Part shown: in pieces, positions 54,866-64,000 of the stretch
Position numbering within the stretch: position 1 is the first letter of the stretch
Layout of the letters: the number at the start of each line of letters is the position of its first letter
DNA from: Lachnospiraceae bacterium
GTDB taxonomy: Bacteria > Bacillota > Clostridia > Lachnospirales > Lachnospiraceae
Assembly: GCA_015057375.1 (NCBI GenBank)
Contig: SVEM01000006.1
Span: 1-64,000 of the forward strand
Direction of reading: 5' to 3'
Length of the DNA: 64,000 bases
Notes under the pieces: model-generated
What the model saw: only the letters and a program-made list of their open reading frames with translations
The model's database searches: none
What the model was told of the DNA's origin: nothing
Made by a program: the position numbers and the translations under genes

Positions 54866-55843
54866 TTAATATCCTATAGCCTCAAGCACAGCATCGATTA
54901 CCTTTGCATTTCTGATACTGAATTCCTTCGTAACGTAAGGAACTGCTTCGCCACGGACACATTTTGATAACTGCTCAACCTCAAGTCCGTAGTTGTCTTC
55001 TACATCCATCTCAACAACTCGCACACCTTCATCAGTATAAACCTCATAGCTCATTTTTCCTGACAAATTGTACTGATAAATTCCGGATCTGATATATCCT
55101 TTGGTTCCCATAATCTCAAATCTGTCATGGCGGTTATTAGTTTCCGGCTCATACAACATACCGCATGTAAATGCAGCAGTTTTTCCACTTTCAAACTCTA
55201 TTACTGCATGAGTGTAAAGGTCAACTTTTTCATCAGAAAATGTCGCAACAGCCTTTATGTCTTTTATCTCATCTTCAATAAATCTTAAAATAAAGCTTGA
55301 TCCGTAAACTCCAAGGTCGTATGCACTTCCTCCGAACATTTCTTTTCTCATACGGATATTAGACATATCATAAAATGTTGTTATAAATGCAGTGTCGATA
55401 AATGTTACATCTCCGATTGCGCCGTTTTTTATCTCGTTTGCAAGAGCCTCCATGTAAGGACTGTGCTGATATGCAAATGCTTCCATAAGATACACGCCGT
55501 TTTCTTTGGCAACCTCATACATCTTCTCAGCTACTTCACAAGACTCGGCAATAGGTTTCTCACAAAGCACATGCTTTCCTTTTTTAAGTGCCGCTATTGT
55601 CCACTCATAGTGAAGATTATTTGGCAACGGAATATAAACCGCTTCAACCTCATCATCTGAAAGAAGCTCATCATAGCTAAGATATGTCTTTTCAAATCCA
55701 TATTTCTTTGCATACTCTTTAGTCTTTGCTTCATCACGACCGGCTATAGCATATGGTATACAATGCTCTGCCTTCTGCATACCCACTCCCGTACATGAAA
55801 GAATTCCTGCGGTTCCGAGTACTCCCCATTTAACTTTTTCCAT
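54866..55843 (-). CDS. Gfo/Idh/MocA family oxidoreductase
   Basis: 325 residues. N-terminal Rossmann fold with WGVLGTAGILS, ADDEV-like VEAVYIPLPNNLHYEW and the catalytic-region motif HVLCEKPIAES (Lys/Pro). C-terminal alpha/beta domain with GGSAYDLGVYG. An NAD(P)-dependent sugar or polyol dehydrogenase; substrate unknown. It sits 10 bases upstream of the GTPase-nuclease gene and 16 bases downstream of a DUF1232 gene. Confidence 0.92.
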   Translation of the reverse strand: MEKVKWGVLGTAGILSCTGVGMQKAEHCIPYAIAGRDEAKTKEYAKKYGFEKTYLSYDELLSDDEVEAVYIPLPNNLHYEWTIAALKKGKHVLCEKPIAESCEVAEKMYEVAKENGVYLMEAFAYQHSPYMEALANEIKNGAIGDVTFIDTAFITTFYDMSNIRMRKEMFGGSAYDLGVYGSSFILRFIEDEIKDIKAVATFSDEKVDLYTHAVIEFESGKTAAFTCGMLYEPETNNRHDRFEIMGTKGYIRSGIYQYNLSGKMSYEVYTDEGVRVVEMDVEDNYGLEVEQLSKCVRGEAVPYVTKEFSIRNAKVIDAVLEAIGY

Positions 55844-55859
55844 AAATATCTTCTCCTTT

Positions 55860-56273
55860 TTAAAAATTGTCTTTGCCGTTATCTTTTCTCCACTCGATAT
55901 ATTCTCTAACTTCTACATCAATATAAGTCAAACAAACAATCAAAACAATCGTATCGTCAATATAACCTAGAACGGGTACCCCATCTGGGATAATATCTAT
56001 TGGACTTAATACATAAATCAGCGCACTTACAGTTAATACAACCGATGCCCAACTGATATTAGTATATTCTTTTCTGATATAGCTTCTTACCATTGAAATC
56101 AAGATTGGAACATATGATAATTTTTCTCCTGTATGCGGAATCTTTTTAAATTTGACTTCCAATTCCTGAAGAAATTTTTCTGTTTTATCCACATCTTTTA
56201 ATAACTCTTCTGCTTTCACTTTATTGCTTTCCAACATCTCATCAACTTGTGTGATTTTAATATCTTTTTCCAT
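55860..56273 (-). CDS. DUF1232 (YkvA-type) membrane protein
   Basis: 137 residues from the ATG at 56273, with AAGGAG 10 bases upstream. A charged helical N-terminus, then the DUF1232 core with the hallmark LSPIDIIPDGVPVLGYIDD and two flanking hydrophobic segments. Function of the family is unknown. Confidence 0.85.
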   Translation of the reverse strand: MEKDIKITQVDEMLESNKVKAEELLKDVDKTEKFLQELEVKFKKIPHTGEKLSYVPILISMVRSYIRKEYTNISWASVVLTVSALIYVLSPIDIIPDGVPVLGYIDDTIVLIVCLTYIDVEVREYIEWRKDNGKDNF

Positions 56274-56408
56274 AGTATACAAACTCCTTTTCTCTTGCAT
56301 TTAATGAAATGCGTAAACCATGCAAAAACTAATTATTATTTTGTGTTTCAATTTATACTCTAAAAGCTATTTTAGTTTTCTTTTCAGAGCTCTTTATTTA
56401 GTTGATTT

Positions 56409-57023
56409 TTATTTATCTGTTTCTAACATAAACTCATAACCCTTTTTATCATTTCCTAATAAAAGTAGCCCTAAATCTGCGTAATAATACCCATTAGCTT
56501 CTTTATTCTCTTTTATATAATTCACTGTTTCCTTAACTTCATCATCAGTTACTGTATTATCCATAATAGGCGAGGCAACATTAATCATATCAACACATTG
56601 CTGAAGATTAGCATCATCCATATATAAACGCATATCTATATCCCCAAAATAATCTTCTCTTACAACGATATCAACAGTTGCATTTCCATATAAATAACTC
56701 TTACCAATAGCATTTTCATACGCAGCAAGTCTAAATTCAGTTCTATAATGAGGGTTTTGTTTGTTAGATGGCACGAAATCTTCTACATACTCTAATGTAC
56801 TATCATTATTAGCATTAAACTCATCTACAAATGTTATTATATTATCCTCAATAGTTATATCTGTAGCATCTGATTCATTCTCGTTCACTTCAACTTCTTC
56901 CATATTATCTTTTGTGGTCACACTATCCGTTGACAAAACAATCTCGTCAGAATTTACAGACTGTCCATCACAACCAGATAATAATACACATGATAACGCT
57001 AAAGTTCCAAAAAACTTCTTCAT
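56409..57023 (-). CDS. Lipoprotein of unknown function
   Basis: 204 residues. Lipoprotein signal peptide with lipobox LLSGC (Cys18), an acidic Ser/Thr/Glu linker (about 20-55), then an alpha/beta domain with repeated negative charge and the block DYFGDIDMRLYMDDANLQQC. No family recognised. It starts 24 bases after the GH2 stop, so it is probably cotranscribed. The gap 56274-56408 shows no clear feature. Confidence 0.8.
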   Translation of the reverse strand: MKKFFGTLALSCVLLSGCDGQSVNSDEIVLSTDSVTTKDNMEEVEVNENESDATDITIEDNIITFVDEFNANNDSTLEYVEDFVPSNKQNPHYRTEFRLAAYENAIGKSYLYGNATVDIVVREDYFGDIDMRLYMDDANLQQCVDMINVASPIMDNTVTDDEVKETVNYIKENKEANGYYYADLGLLLLGNDKKGYEFMLETDK

Positions 57024-57047
57024 AAACCACTTCTCCTTTTCTTATTA

Positions 57048-60000
57048 CTATTTTGTTATATAACCCATATCAAATGTAAATTCTATATCCATATCTGACT
57101 TTATAATAAATTCCTCATGTGGTCTTGCTCCCCAACTGTCATCACCTGCAACACCCATCTGCTTCTTTGCAAGCTTGACAACCGAATAATTGTGTGGAGG
57201 AAGCTCATATATATGTCTTGCATTTTCAAGCTCGTGCGGTGTATACGGAAGCACACTTCCTTCCATATATGAAGGCGCATCACTACTTGCAAAATACAAA
57301 CCTGTTCCTTCGTTGTCTATAATTGTAGTATAGCGGATTCCCGTATGATTTCCGCATTCCTGAGGATTAAGATACGGACTCAAGCTGTCTGCAACCATAG
57401 CCTCATATATGCCAAGTTTATAACCACTATTTCTGTCAATATAATTCTCTTCCGGACCATAACCATACCATATCTGTCTGTTAAGATACGGAGCAGTTTT
57501 AAGAACAACGCCAAACTCAGGTGTCTCAGGTCTTTCAACCGCGCCTTTATAGCTTAAAGTCACATTTATTCTTCCCGACTTATATGCCTTGTAAGACATC
57601 TTTACCGAAAGATCCTTATCTATAGGGAACTCGTAACGATATACAACAAGCACATGATCTTCCATAAGTTTTGCTTCTTCAAATATAGCTCTCATGTACA
57701 TACTTGCAACTTTCCAGTAATAGTCCCTTGCACACATGCCGTTACCGTTGTCATTATCTGTAGGCGCTCTCCAGAAATTCGGAGTCATATTGCTTCTGAG
57801 AAGTTCCTTCCCTTTGTATGTATAAGAGATAAGCCCACCGGACTTATTAAACATTGCGGTATAATCATCGCCTCGTACTCCGATATTGTTATCGCAGAAA
57901 TCCACTTCCGGTGCTTCGTCAATTACATTCTCACCTGTACCAACTACAAATGAGTACTGATCAAACGCAACCTCATGACCTTTTTCTGCCCATGATTCAT
58001 CTTCTTTTAATATAAATGAAACCTGATAAGAACACTCGCCTTCAACCTGCATGATTGATGCAACAAGCACATCCGGTATCTCATAAACCCTTTTACCAAG
58101 CGGTTCTACATCTGTCTCAAGAATAACCTCCCCTATCTTAATTCCGTCTGAATACATGCTTATAATACAGTCATATTCTGATGTATTGGTAAATAATGAG
58201 TAGTTCGTTATAGTAATCTTTGACTCTGATAATACACAGTCAATATTCTGATAGTTATGCTTTATCTCAGGCATCTTAGGTGACCATGTTCTGTCGGCAG
58301 TTACGATTCCGTCTGTGCAGAATCCACCATCATTAGGTCTTTCATTAAAATCTCCGCCATATGCAAGGCAGGAAACTCCGTTATCATTCTCATGCAAAAT
58401 AGCCTGGTCTATGAAATCCCATATAAATCCGCCCTGATATCTCGGATTATGCTTTGCAAGTTCACTATACTTTCTGTGACCACCGCAGGAATTACCCATC
58501 GCATGGCTGTATTCGCATAAAATAAATGGTTTATCTGTATGCTCTTTAAGGAACATCTCAATATCCTTTACTTTTGAGTACATCTGACTTTCCATATCAG
58601 ATGTTTTCTCATATTTTCTGCAATGGAATATTCCTTCATAATGAACAAGCCTTGTGTCATCAAGCTTCTTCATATGCTGCGACATTTTATAAATATTTTC
58701 ACCGCCATATGATTCATTCCCGCATGACCAGATAAGAATTGCCGGATGATTTTTCTTGCTTTCAACAAGCGATGATGCACGGTCCAAAAGCACCTCAAGC
58801 CATTCCGGCTTGTCACCCGGCACAAGCTTCGGAGTATTTCCCCAGCCACCCGGATAACACCAGAGTCCGTGTGTCTCGAGATTATTTTCCGCAATCATAT
58901 ACAGACCATATTCATCACAAAGCTCATAGAAATACGGCTGATTAGGATAGTGGCTTGTACGCACTGCATTTATATTGTTCTTTTTCATGGTTAATACGTC
59001 CCAAAGCATCTCCTCTTTGGTAACCGCACGACCATTCACATGGCTGAAATCATGTCTGTTTACACCTGAAAACATAATACGTTTTCCATTGATGTGCATG
59101 ATTCCGTTCTTCATTTCAAACTGTCTGAAACCGATACGCTCCGCAACTTCTTCTACAACTGTATCATCCTCAGAATACACGGTTATAACGAGTTTATATA
59201 GGTTAGGTTTTTCTGCACTCCAGAGCTTAGGAGCCTTCACTTCGCTCATTACAAGAGTCTCGGAAACATCACCGATATCTGCCGTCATCTCATAAACACA
59301 TGCATCTGTTTTAATATCATTTACTGACATATGATATTTACCGAAAACACCCTCAGGTTTCTGCCAGGTTATGCGTACACTGAGCATGGCATCTTTATAA
59401 TCATTGATAAGTCTTGTCTTTACAAATATATCATTTACATGTATCTGTGGCACAGAATACATATATACATCACGGAATATACCACCGAGTCTCCAGAAAT
59501 CCTGATCTTCAATCCAGCTTCCCGATGACCACTTAAACACCTGAACGGCAATACGGTTACTGCCAGGTCTTACAACATCTGATATATCAAACTCTGATGC
59601 GTCAAAGCTGTCCTCGCTGTATCCTATAAATGTACCGTTAATCCAAAGCGCAAATGCACTTTCAACACCTTCAAACTTTATGTATACCTTTTCTCCAAAA
59701 TCCTTTGGTACATCTATATCTCGAACGTAACTGTATACTGAATTACGCTTCTCCGGTATCTGTCCCGGAACGATATCCTCATGCCCGTCCCACGGATACA
59801 TAACATTCGTATATATAGGCACTTCAAGGTCAGGTCTAAGAATAGGAACATTGCCCGGAACTTTAATTTCATCCCAATCACTTACATCGTAATCTTCCTT
59901 ATAAAAATCCTTAATACAATCCGCTATACATTTATCAAAATGAAACTTATATGTTCCGTTCAGGTCAATATAATTACACCCCTTTGTATAGTGATTGTCG

Positions 60001-60071
60001 CTATGAGGTTTACATCTGTTGACCTCAAATATCTCCGGATTTTTTATTATCCCGTAATCAAAATTATTCAT
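57048..60071 (-). CDS. lacZ: GH2 beta-galactosidase, LacZ type
   Basis: 1007 residues from the ATG at 60071, with GGGAG 8 bases upstream. Standard five-domain LacZ build: sugar-binding jelly roll (KFEGVESAFALWINGTFIG), catalytic barrel with GVNRHDF, VRTSHYPN, the acid/base in SCGNESYGG and the nucleophile in ILCEYSHAMGNS, then the small-chain domain (PNFWRAPTDNDNG). No signal peptide: cytoplasmic. It may act on beta-galactosides or related arabinosyl/galactosyl side chains. Divergent from parE. Confidence 0.94.
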   Translation of the reverse strand: MNNFDYGIIKNPEIFEVNRCKPHSDNHYTKGCNYIDLNGTYKFHFDKCIADCIKDFYKEDYDVSDWDEIKVPGNVPILRPDLEVPIYTNVMYPWDGHEDIVPGQIPEKRNSVYSYVRDIDVPKDFGEKVYIKFEGVESAFALWINGTFIGYSEDSFDASEFDISDVVRPGSNRIAVQVFKWSSGSWIEDQDFWRLGGIFRDVYMYSVPQIHVNDIFVKTRLINDYKDAMLSVRITWQKPEGVFGKYHMSVNDIKTDACVYEMTADIGDVSETLVMSEVKAPKLWSAEKPNLYKLVITVYSEDDTVVEEVAERIGFRQFEMKNGIMHINGKRIMFSGVNRHDFSHVNGRAVTKEEMLWDVLTMKKNNINAVRTSHYPNQPYFYELCDEYGLYMIAENNLETHGLWCYPGGWGNTPKLVPGDKPEWLEVLLDRASSLVESKKNHPAILIWSCGNESYGGENIYKMSQHMKKLDDTRLVHYEGIFHCRKYEKTSDMESQMYSKVKDIEMFLKEHTDKPFILCEYSHAMGNSCGGHRKYSELAKHNPRYQGGFIWDFIDQAILHENDNGVSCLAYGGDFNERPNDGGFCTDGIVTADRTWSPKMPEIKHNYQNIDCVLSESKITITNYSLFTNTSEYDCIISMYSDGIKIGEVILETDVEPLGKRVYEIPDVLVASIMQVEGECSYQVSFILKEDESWAEKGHEVAFDQYSFVVGTGENVIDEAPEVDFCDNNIGVRGDDYTAMFNKSGGLISYTYKGKELLRSNMTPNFWRAPTDNDNGNGMCARDYYWKVASMYMRAIFEEAKLMEDHVLVVYRYEFPIDKDLSVKMSYKAYKSGRINVTLSYKGAVERPETPEFGVVLKTAPYLNRQIWYGYGPEENYIDRNSGYKLGIYEAMVADSLSPYLNPQECGNHTGIRYTTIIDNEGTGLYFASSDAPSYMEGSVLPYTPHELENARHIYELPPHNYSVVKLAKKQMGVAGDDSWGARPHEEFIIKSDMDIEFTFDMGYITK

Positions 60072-60114
60072 GTGTCTTTCTCCCAAATAATCATTTGTTA
60101 TAGTCTAAAATATT

Positions 60115-60143
60115 TTGCTTTTTTTTGCAATATAAAGTATAAT
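60115..60143 (+). promoter_or_regulatory. parE-parC promoter
   Basis: TTGCTT (60115-60120), 17 bases, TATAAT (60138-60143), 73 bases before the parE start. Confidence 0.65.
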
Positions 60144-60216
60144 AATTGTTGGCAGAGAACATAGGTTCACACATGTCTATTTTTATTATTTTTATATATG
60201 AATGGAGTATGTATTA

Positions 60217-62154
60217 ATGGAAAGTTATACAGGCAGTCAGATAGTAGTTCTCGAAGGTCTTGAAGCTGTAAGAAAGCGTCCCGGTATGTATATCGGAAGC
60301 ACCGGAAGCAGAGGCCTTCATCATCTTATATGGGAGATTCTTGATAACGGCATAGACGAGCATCTTGCCGGTTTCTGTGACAGCATCTCTATCACACTTC
60401 TCAAAGACGGAGGAATAAAGATTCAGGATAACGGACGTGGTATCCCTGTGGATATTCACCCTGTTAAGAAGATTCCTACAGTCCGTGTAGTATATACACT
60501 GCTTCACGCAGGAGGAAAGTTTGGCAACTCAGTTTATAAAGTTTCCGGCGGTCTTCACGGTGTTGGTGCATCAGTTGTAAATGCACTTTCAACAAAGCTT
60601 GTAGTTGAAGTAAGACGCGGCGGACTTATTTACACTGATACATATAAAAACGGCGGTAAACCCGTTACAAAACTTGTGAACGGTCTTATTCCTGCAACAG
60701 GCAAATGTAACAAGTCTGATACAGGTACATGCGTAACCTTCTATCCGGATCCGGAGATATTTGACACGATTGATTTCAAGGCTGACACAATCAAGAAAAA
60801 GCTTAAAGAGATAGCCTATCTTAATAAAGGTCTCAAACTCATTTTCAATAATGAAAAAACCAAAGAATCATTTACATATTATGAGGAGCACGGTATAAAA
60901 AGCTACATTTCTTATATCGTTAATTCCCTTAAGGAAACATCCCCTGACATCACTACTCTGCATGACGAGCCTGTTTATATAGAAGGCAGCAGCGGTGATA
61001 TCGAAGTAGAGATTGCTTTCCAATACACAACTAACTATAACGAACAGATTAATTCATACTGCAACAGAATCAATACTTCTGAGGGCGGAACTCTTGTAAC
61101 GGGATTTAAGACTGCCCTTACCAGAGTTATGAATCAGTATGCAAAAGAACTTAACATGATAAAAGATAAGGACAAGCCTGACGGAAGAGACTACCGTAAC
61201 GGTATGATAACCATTATCTCCATCAAGCATCCTGATCCTCAGTTTGAAGGCCAGACCAAAACCAAGCTCGGAAATTCCGATGCACAGCTTGCGGTTGATG
61301 AAGTGTTCACACGTGAGGTTCAACTTTTCTTTGACAAAAATGTTGAGATATTAAAAAAGATTCTTGAGAACTCGCTTCGCGCATACAACGCACGAAAAGC
61401 AGGCGACAAAGCAAGAAATGCGGTTCTGAAGCAGTTAAATGACGTAGACGTAAAAAGCAAGCTTGCTTCCTGCTCATCAAGAAAGCCTGAGGAATGTGAG
61501 CTTTACATCGTCGAGGGTGATTCTGCCGGCGGTACTGTTAAAACTGCAAGAGACAGACGCACACAGGCGGTCCTTCCTCTTCGCGGAAAAATACTTAACG
61601 TAGAAAAAGCCGCACTTGAAAAGATTCTTATGAATAACGAAATAAAAAATATGATTGCCGCATTCGGCTGCGGAATCGGTGATGATTTCGACATAAGCAA
61701 ACTTAAATATGACAAAATCATCATCCTTACCGATGCGGACGTGGACGGTGCCCACATAAGCACTCTCCTGCTTACATTTTTCTATCGTTTCATGCCGGAG
61801 CTTATTACACAGGGCAAAATATACCGCGGACTTCCGCCACTTTATAAAGTGGATTATTCAGACGGCAAAAAGAAAGTTTCAAAATATCTTTTTGACGACC
61901 GCGAGCTGGACCGTTTCAGAAAAGAATCCGGCAAAAAAATCATTTCTCTCCAAAGATACAAAGGTCTTGGAGAAATGGATGCCGATCAGCTTAAAGAAAC
62001 CACGCTTGACAAGTCATCACGTATACTTGCCCGCGTAGAAATAAATGACACTATAGAAGCCGACCAGATAACCAATATCCTTATGAGCAGCAGCGTTCCT
62101 CCAAGACGTGAATTCATAATGGAAGAAGCAAGATACGCTAATCTGGATATATAA
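60217..62154 (+). CDS. parE: DNA topoisomerase IV subunit B
   Basis: 645 residues from the ATG at 60217, with GGAG 9 bases upstream. GHKL ATPase motifs EILDNGIDEH, QDNGRGIPVD and VSGGLHGVGASVVNAL; TOPRIM motifs EGDSAGG and TDADVDGAHI; the C-terminal QRYKGLGEMD. GyrB and ParE look alike. ParE is favoured because the partner gene follows immediately and neither recF nor dnaN is near. A second GyrB-type alternative remains possible. Confidence 0.9.
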   Translation: MESYTGSQIVVLEGLEAVRKRPGMYIGSTGSRGLHHLIWEILDNGIDEHLAGFCDSISITLLKDGGIKIQDNGRGIPVDIHPVKKIPTVRVVYTLLHAGGKFGNSVYKVSGGLHGVGASVVNALSTKLVVEVRRGGLIYTDTYKNGGKPVTKLVNGLIPATGKCNKSDTGTCVTFYPDPEIFDTIDFKADTIKKKLKEIAYLNKGLKLIFNNEKTKESFTYYEEHGIKSYISYIVNSLKETSPDITTLHDEPVYIEGSSGDIEVEIAFQYTTNYNEQINSYCNRINTSEGGTLVTGFKTALTRVMNQYAKELNMIKDKDKPDGRDYRNGMITIISIKHPDPQFEGQTKTKLGNSDAQLAVDEVFTREVQLFFDKNVEILKKILENSLRAYNARKAGDKARNAVLKQLNDVDVKSKLASCSSRKPEECELYIVEGDSAGGTVKTARDRRTQAVLPLRGKILNVEKAALEKILMNNEIKNMIAAFGCGIGDDFDISKLKYDKIIILTDADVDGAHISTLLLTFFYRFMPELITQGKIYRGLPPLYKVDYSDGKKKVSKYLFDDRELDRFRKESGKKIISLQRYKGLGEMDADQLKETTLDKSSRILARVEINDTIEADQITNILMSSSVPPRREFIMEEARYANLDI

Positions 62155-62177
62155 AATTTCAACGGAGGTTATGACAA

Positions 62178-64000
62178 ATGGCTAAAAAGAATAGTTCTAC
62201 AGCAGTAGTTCAAGAGAATATAATATCCATGGATTTTACGGAGGAAATGAAAAGCTCTTACAGAGATTATGCTGTCAGCGTAATCATCTCACGAGCACTT
62301 CCCGATGTAAGAGACGGTCTAAAACCGGTTCAGCGAAGAATCCTTTATTCGATGCGTGAGCTTGGTCTGTCTCCTGAAAAACCACACAGAAAGAGTGCCA
62401 GAATTGTCGGAGATACGATGGGTAAATTCCATCCTCACGGCGACAGTTCCATTTATGATGCACTCGTACATATGACCGAAGATTATTCCCTTTCCGTACC
62501 TCTTGTTGACGGACACGGAAACTTCGGTTCCATAGACGGCGACAGCGCTGCTGCCATGCGATACACGGAAGCAAGATTATCTCCGGGTGCCATGACACTT
62601 TTATCAAACCTTGATAAAGGGCTTGTTGATTTCATGCCTAACTTTGATGAAAGTGAAAAAGAGCCTGTCGTGCTTCCTGCCATGCTACCTAATCTTCTGA
62701 TAAACGGAACAACAGGTATCGCGGTAGGTATGGCAACAAATATTCCGCCACATAACACAGCAGAAATTATAGACGGAGTTATCGCCTGCATTGACAAACC
62801 ACGTATTACACTTCCTGAACTTATGGAATATATACCGGGTCCTGATTTCCCTACAGGCGGCACAATAATCAACAGAGAAGAAATTGAAAACATATATGAA
62901 ACCGGCGAGGGAAAACTTCGTATACGCGGAAAATGTGAGATTGAACCGGGCACACTCGGAAGAACCAATATTATCATTACCGAAATTCCGTACACCATTG
63001 CCGGAAACAAAATGAAACTCGTTGAAAATCTTGTTCAGCTTATGAAGGACAAGGTATTTGACGAAATATACGATGTTCGTGACGAGTCTGAGAAAGACAT
63101 CCGTATAGTTGTAGAAGTAAAGAAGGACCGTGATGCCAACAATCTTCTTAACGGACTTTATAAGAAAACTCCTCTCGAAGACACATACGGAGTAAATCTT
63201 CTTGCAGTAAAGGACAAGCAGCCTATACAGTTTGGATTAAAATCTATTATAGAAGAATTTATTTCTTTCCAAAAAGAGCTTTATACTAAAGAATATACAC
63301 ATTTACTCGACAAGGCCGAGAAACGTCTTGAAATCGTGGGCGGTCTTATAAGAGCAACAGATGTTATCGATCTTATTATAGAAGTACTCCGAGGAAGTAC
63401 ATCACTCGCTCAGGCTAAAGGATGTCTCATTCACGGTGATATTACCGATATTAAATTCAAGAGTGAAGCTTCTAAAAAACAGGCAAAAGAATTTGACTTT
63501 ACCGAAAAACAGGCCGATGCCATTCTTGCAATGCCTTTATCAAGACTTATCGGTCTTGAGATTATCAAACTTCATGAAGAAGAAGAAACTCTCGCATCAG
63601 AAATAGAGAATTACAAAAAAGTTCTCGGAAGCGAAAGAGAACTTCTTAAGGTTATCAAACAGCGTCTTCGCGGATATGCAAAAGAATTTGCCGAGGAAAG
63701 AAAAACTGTTCTCGCTTCTATCCAGAATGCTGTATACGAAAAGAAAGTTGTCATCGAAGATATATATGTCCTTATAGACAGATTCGGATACACCAAAACA
63801 ATTGATGCTGCAAGCTATCAGAGGCTTACTCCGGATACACTGGCAGAATATCCTCACATTGTATCCATGAAGAGTGACGATAAGTTATGCGTATTTACCG
63901 CGCAGGGCAATATGCACCAGGTTAAGGCTTCTGCACTTCCACGTTGCCGTATCAAAGAAAAGGGTACATTAATACATTCTCTTTGCAAGGTCGGAAATGA
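62178..64000 (+). CDS. parC: DNA topoisomerase IV subunit A (3' end outside window)
   Basis: 607 codons are present and the frame is open at the window edge. The start is ATG 62178, with GGAGG 10 bases upstream, 23 bases after parE. Breakage-reunion domain: [24 protein letters not shown], the resistance-determining region [14 protein letters not shown] with the wild-type-like Ser, and the catalytic Tyr in [10 protein letters not shown]. The last visible part (SMKSDDK-like [12 protein letters not shown]) begins the C-terminal beta-pinwheel. GyrA is the alternative. Confidence 0.9.
   Translation, partial: MAKKNSSTAVVQENIISMDFTEEMKSSYRDYAVSVIISRALPDVRDGLKPVQRRILYSMRELGLSPEKPHRKSARIVGDTMGKFHPHGDSSIYDALVHMTEDYSLSVPLVDGHGNFGSIDGDSAAAMRYTEARLSPGAMTLLSNLDKGLVDFMPNFDESEKEPVVLPAMLPNLLINGTTGIAVGMATNIPPHNTAEIIDGVIACIDKPRITLPELMEYIPGPDFPTGGTIINREEIENIYETGEGKLRIRGKCEIEPGTLGRTNIIITEIPYTIAGNKMKLVENLVQLMKDKVFDEIYDVRDESEKDIRIVVEVKKDRDANNLLNGLYKKTPLEDTYGVNLLAVKDKQPIQFGLKSIIEEFISFQKELYTKEYTHLLDKAEKRLEIVGGLIRATDVIDLIIEVLRGSTSLAQAKGCLIHGDITDIKFKSEASKKQAKEFDFTEKQADAILAMPLSRLIGLEIIKLHEEEETLASEIENYKKVLGSERELLKVIKQRLRGYAKEFAEERKTVLASIQNAVYEKKVVIEDIYVLIDRFGYTKTIDAASYQRLTPDTLAEYPHIVSMKSDDKLCVFTAQGNMHQVKASALPRCRIKEKGTLIHSLCKVGN

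Noticed and set aside
60217-64000. gyrB-gyrA
   Set aside because: Possible, but the immediate B-A pairing without dnaA, dnaN or recF nearby fits parE-parC better.

Overview
The window is low-GC DNA with dense, largely minus-strand operons and strong GGAGG-type ribosome binding sites. It looks like a chromosomal segment of a gut or rumen Lachnospiraceae (Clostridia), of the Butyrivibrio/Lachnospira/Roseburia kind. Supporting this are very large secreted hemicellulose esterases with proline/threonine linkers, GH39, GH43 and GH2 enzymes, the Firmicutes tsaE-tsaB-rimI and rnz-tsaD-ispD groupings, and a parE-parC pair. Genus and species cannot be fixed by eye.

Layout. 1-12 kb: a cluster of giant secreted hemicellulose-binding esterases on the minus strand. 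It holds a gene cut by the window start, a 2009-residue protein with an SGNH esterase domain, a CE1 esterase domain and two DUF3237-like domains, and a 1580-residue protein built only of binding modules. The CE1 esterase of the last one lies directly downstream in the -1 frame, after a run of nine A. 12-16 kb: an HPr-kinase-like gene and an S26-type peptidase, separated by an AbiE type IV toxin-antitoxin operon, then a nested palindromic element and two tRNA-Ser genes. 16-21 kb: housekeeping operons (ispD, tsaD, rnz, rimI, tsaB, tsaE). 21-32 kb: cell-envelope glycosyltransferase, aldo/keto reductase, GH39 xylosidase, LysM-GH18 protein, HAD phosphatase, radical SAM protein, and a 50-residue peptide gene with its own promoter and terminator. 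32-36 kb: a second SGNH esterase whose catalytic part is a near copy of that in the 2009-residue protein. 36-42 kb: folD and fchA downstream of a metal-efflux operon (HMA protein, P-type ATPase, ArsR repressor, MATE exporter) with a clear promoter and operator. 42-49 kb: a tightly coupled run of MATE exporter, carboxylesterase, two GH43 enzymes and serine acetyltransferase. 49-60 kb: tRNA-Thr followed by an array of small hairpins, pgeF, amidase, acyltransferase, a TetM-like GTPase fused to a YacP/Rae1-type nuclease, an oxidoreductase, a lipoprotein and a GH2 beta-galactosidase. 60-64 kb: parE and the start of parC.

How the genes fit together. The secreted esterases would remove acetyl and feruloyl-type side groups from xylan. 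The intracellular-looking GH39, GH43, carboxylesterase and GH2 enzymes, none with a signal peptide, would finish imported oligosaccharides. No dedicated sugar importer is visible here.

Most notable observations: the catalytic domain that can be reached only by a -1 frameshift on A AAA AAC at 7305-7314; the fusion of a ribosome-protection GTPase with an A-site-nuclease-type domain at 52282-54855; the small peptide gene at 31989; and two unexplained families of palindromic intergenic DNA (15524-15669 and 49341-49580).
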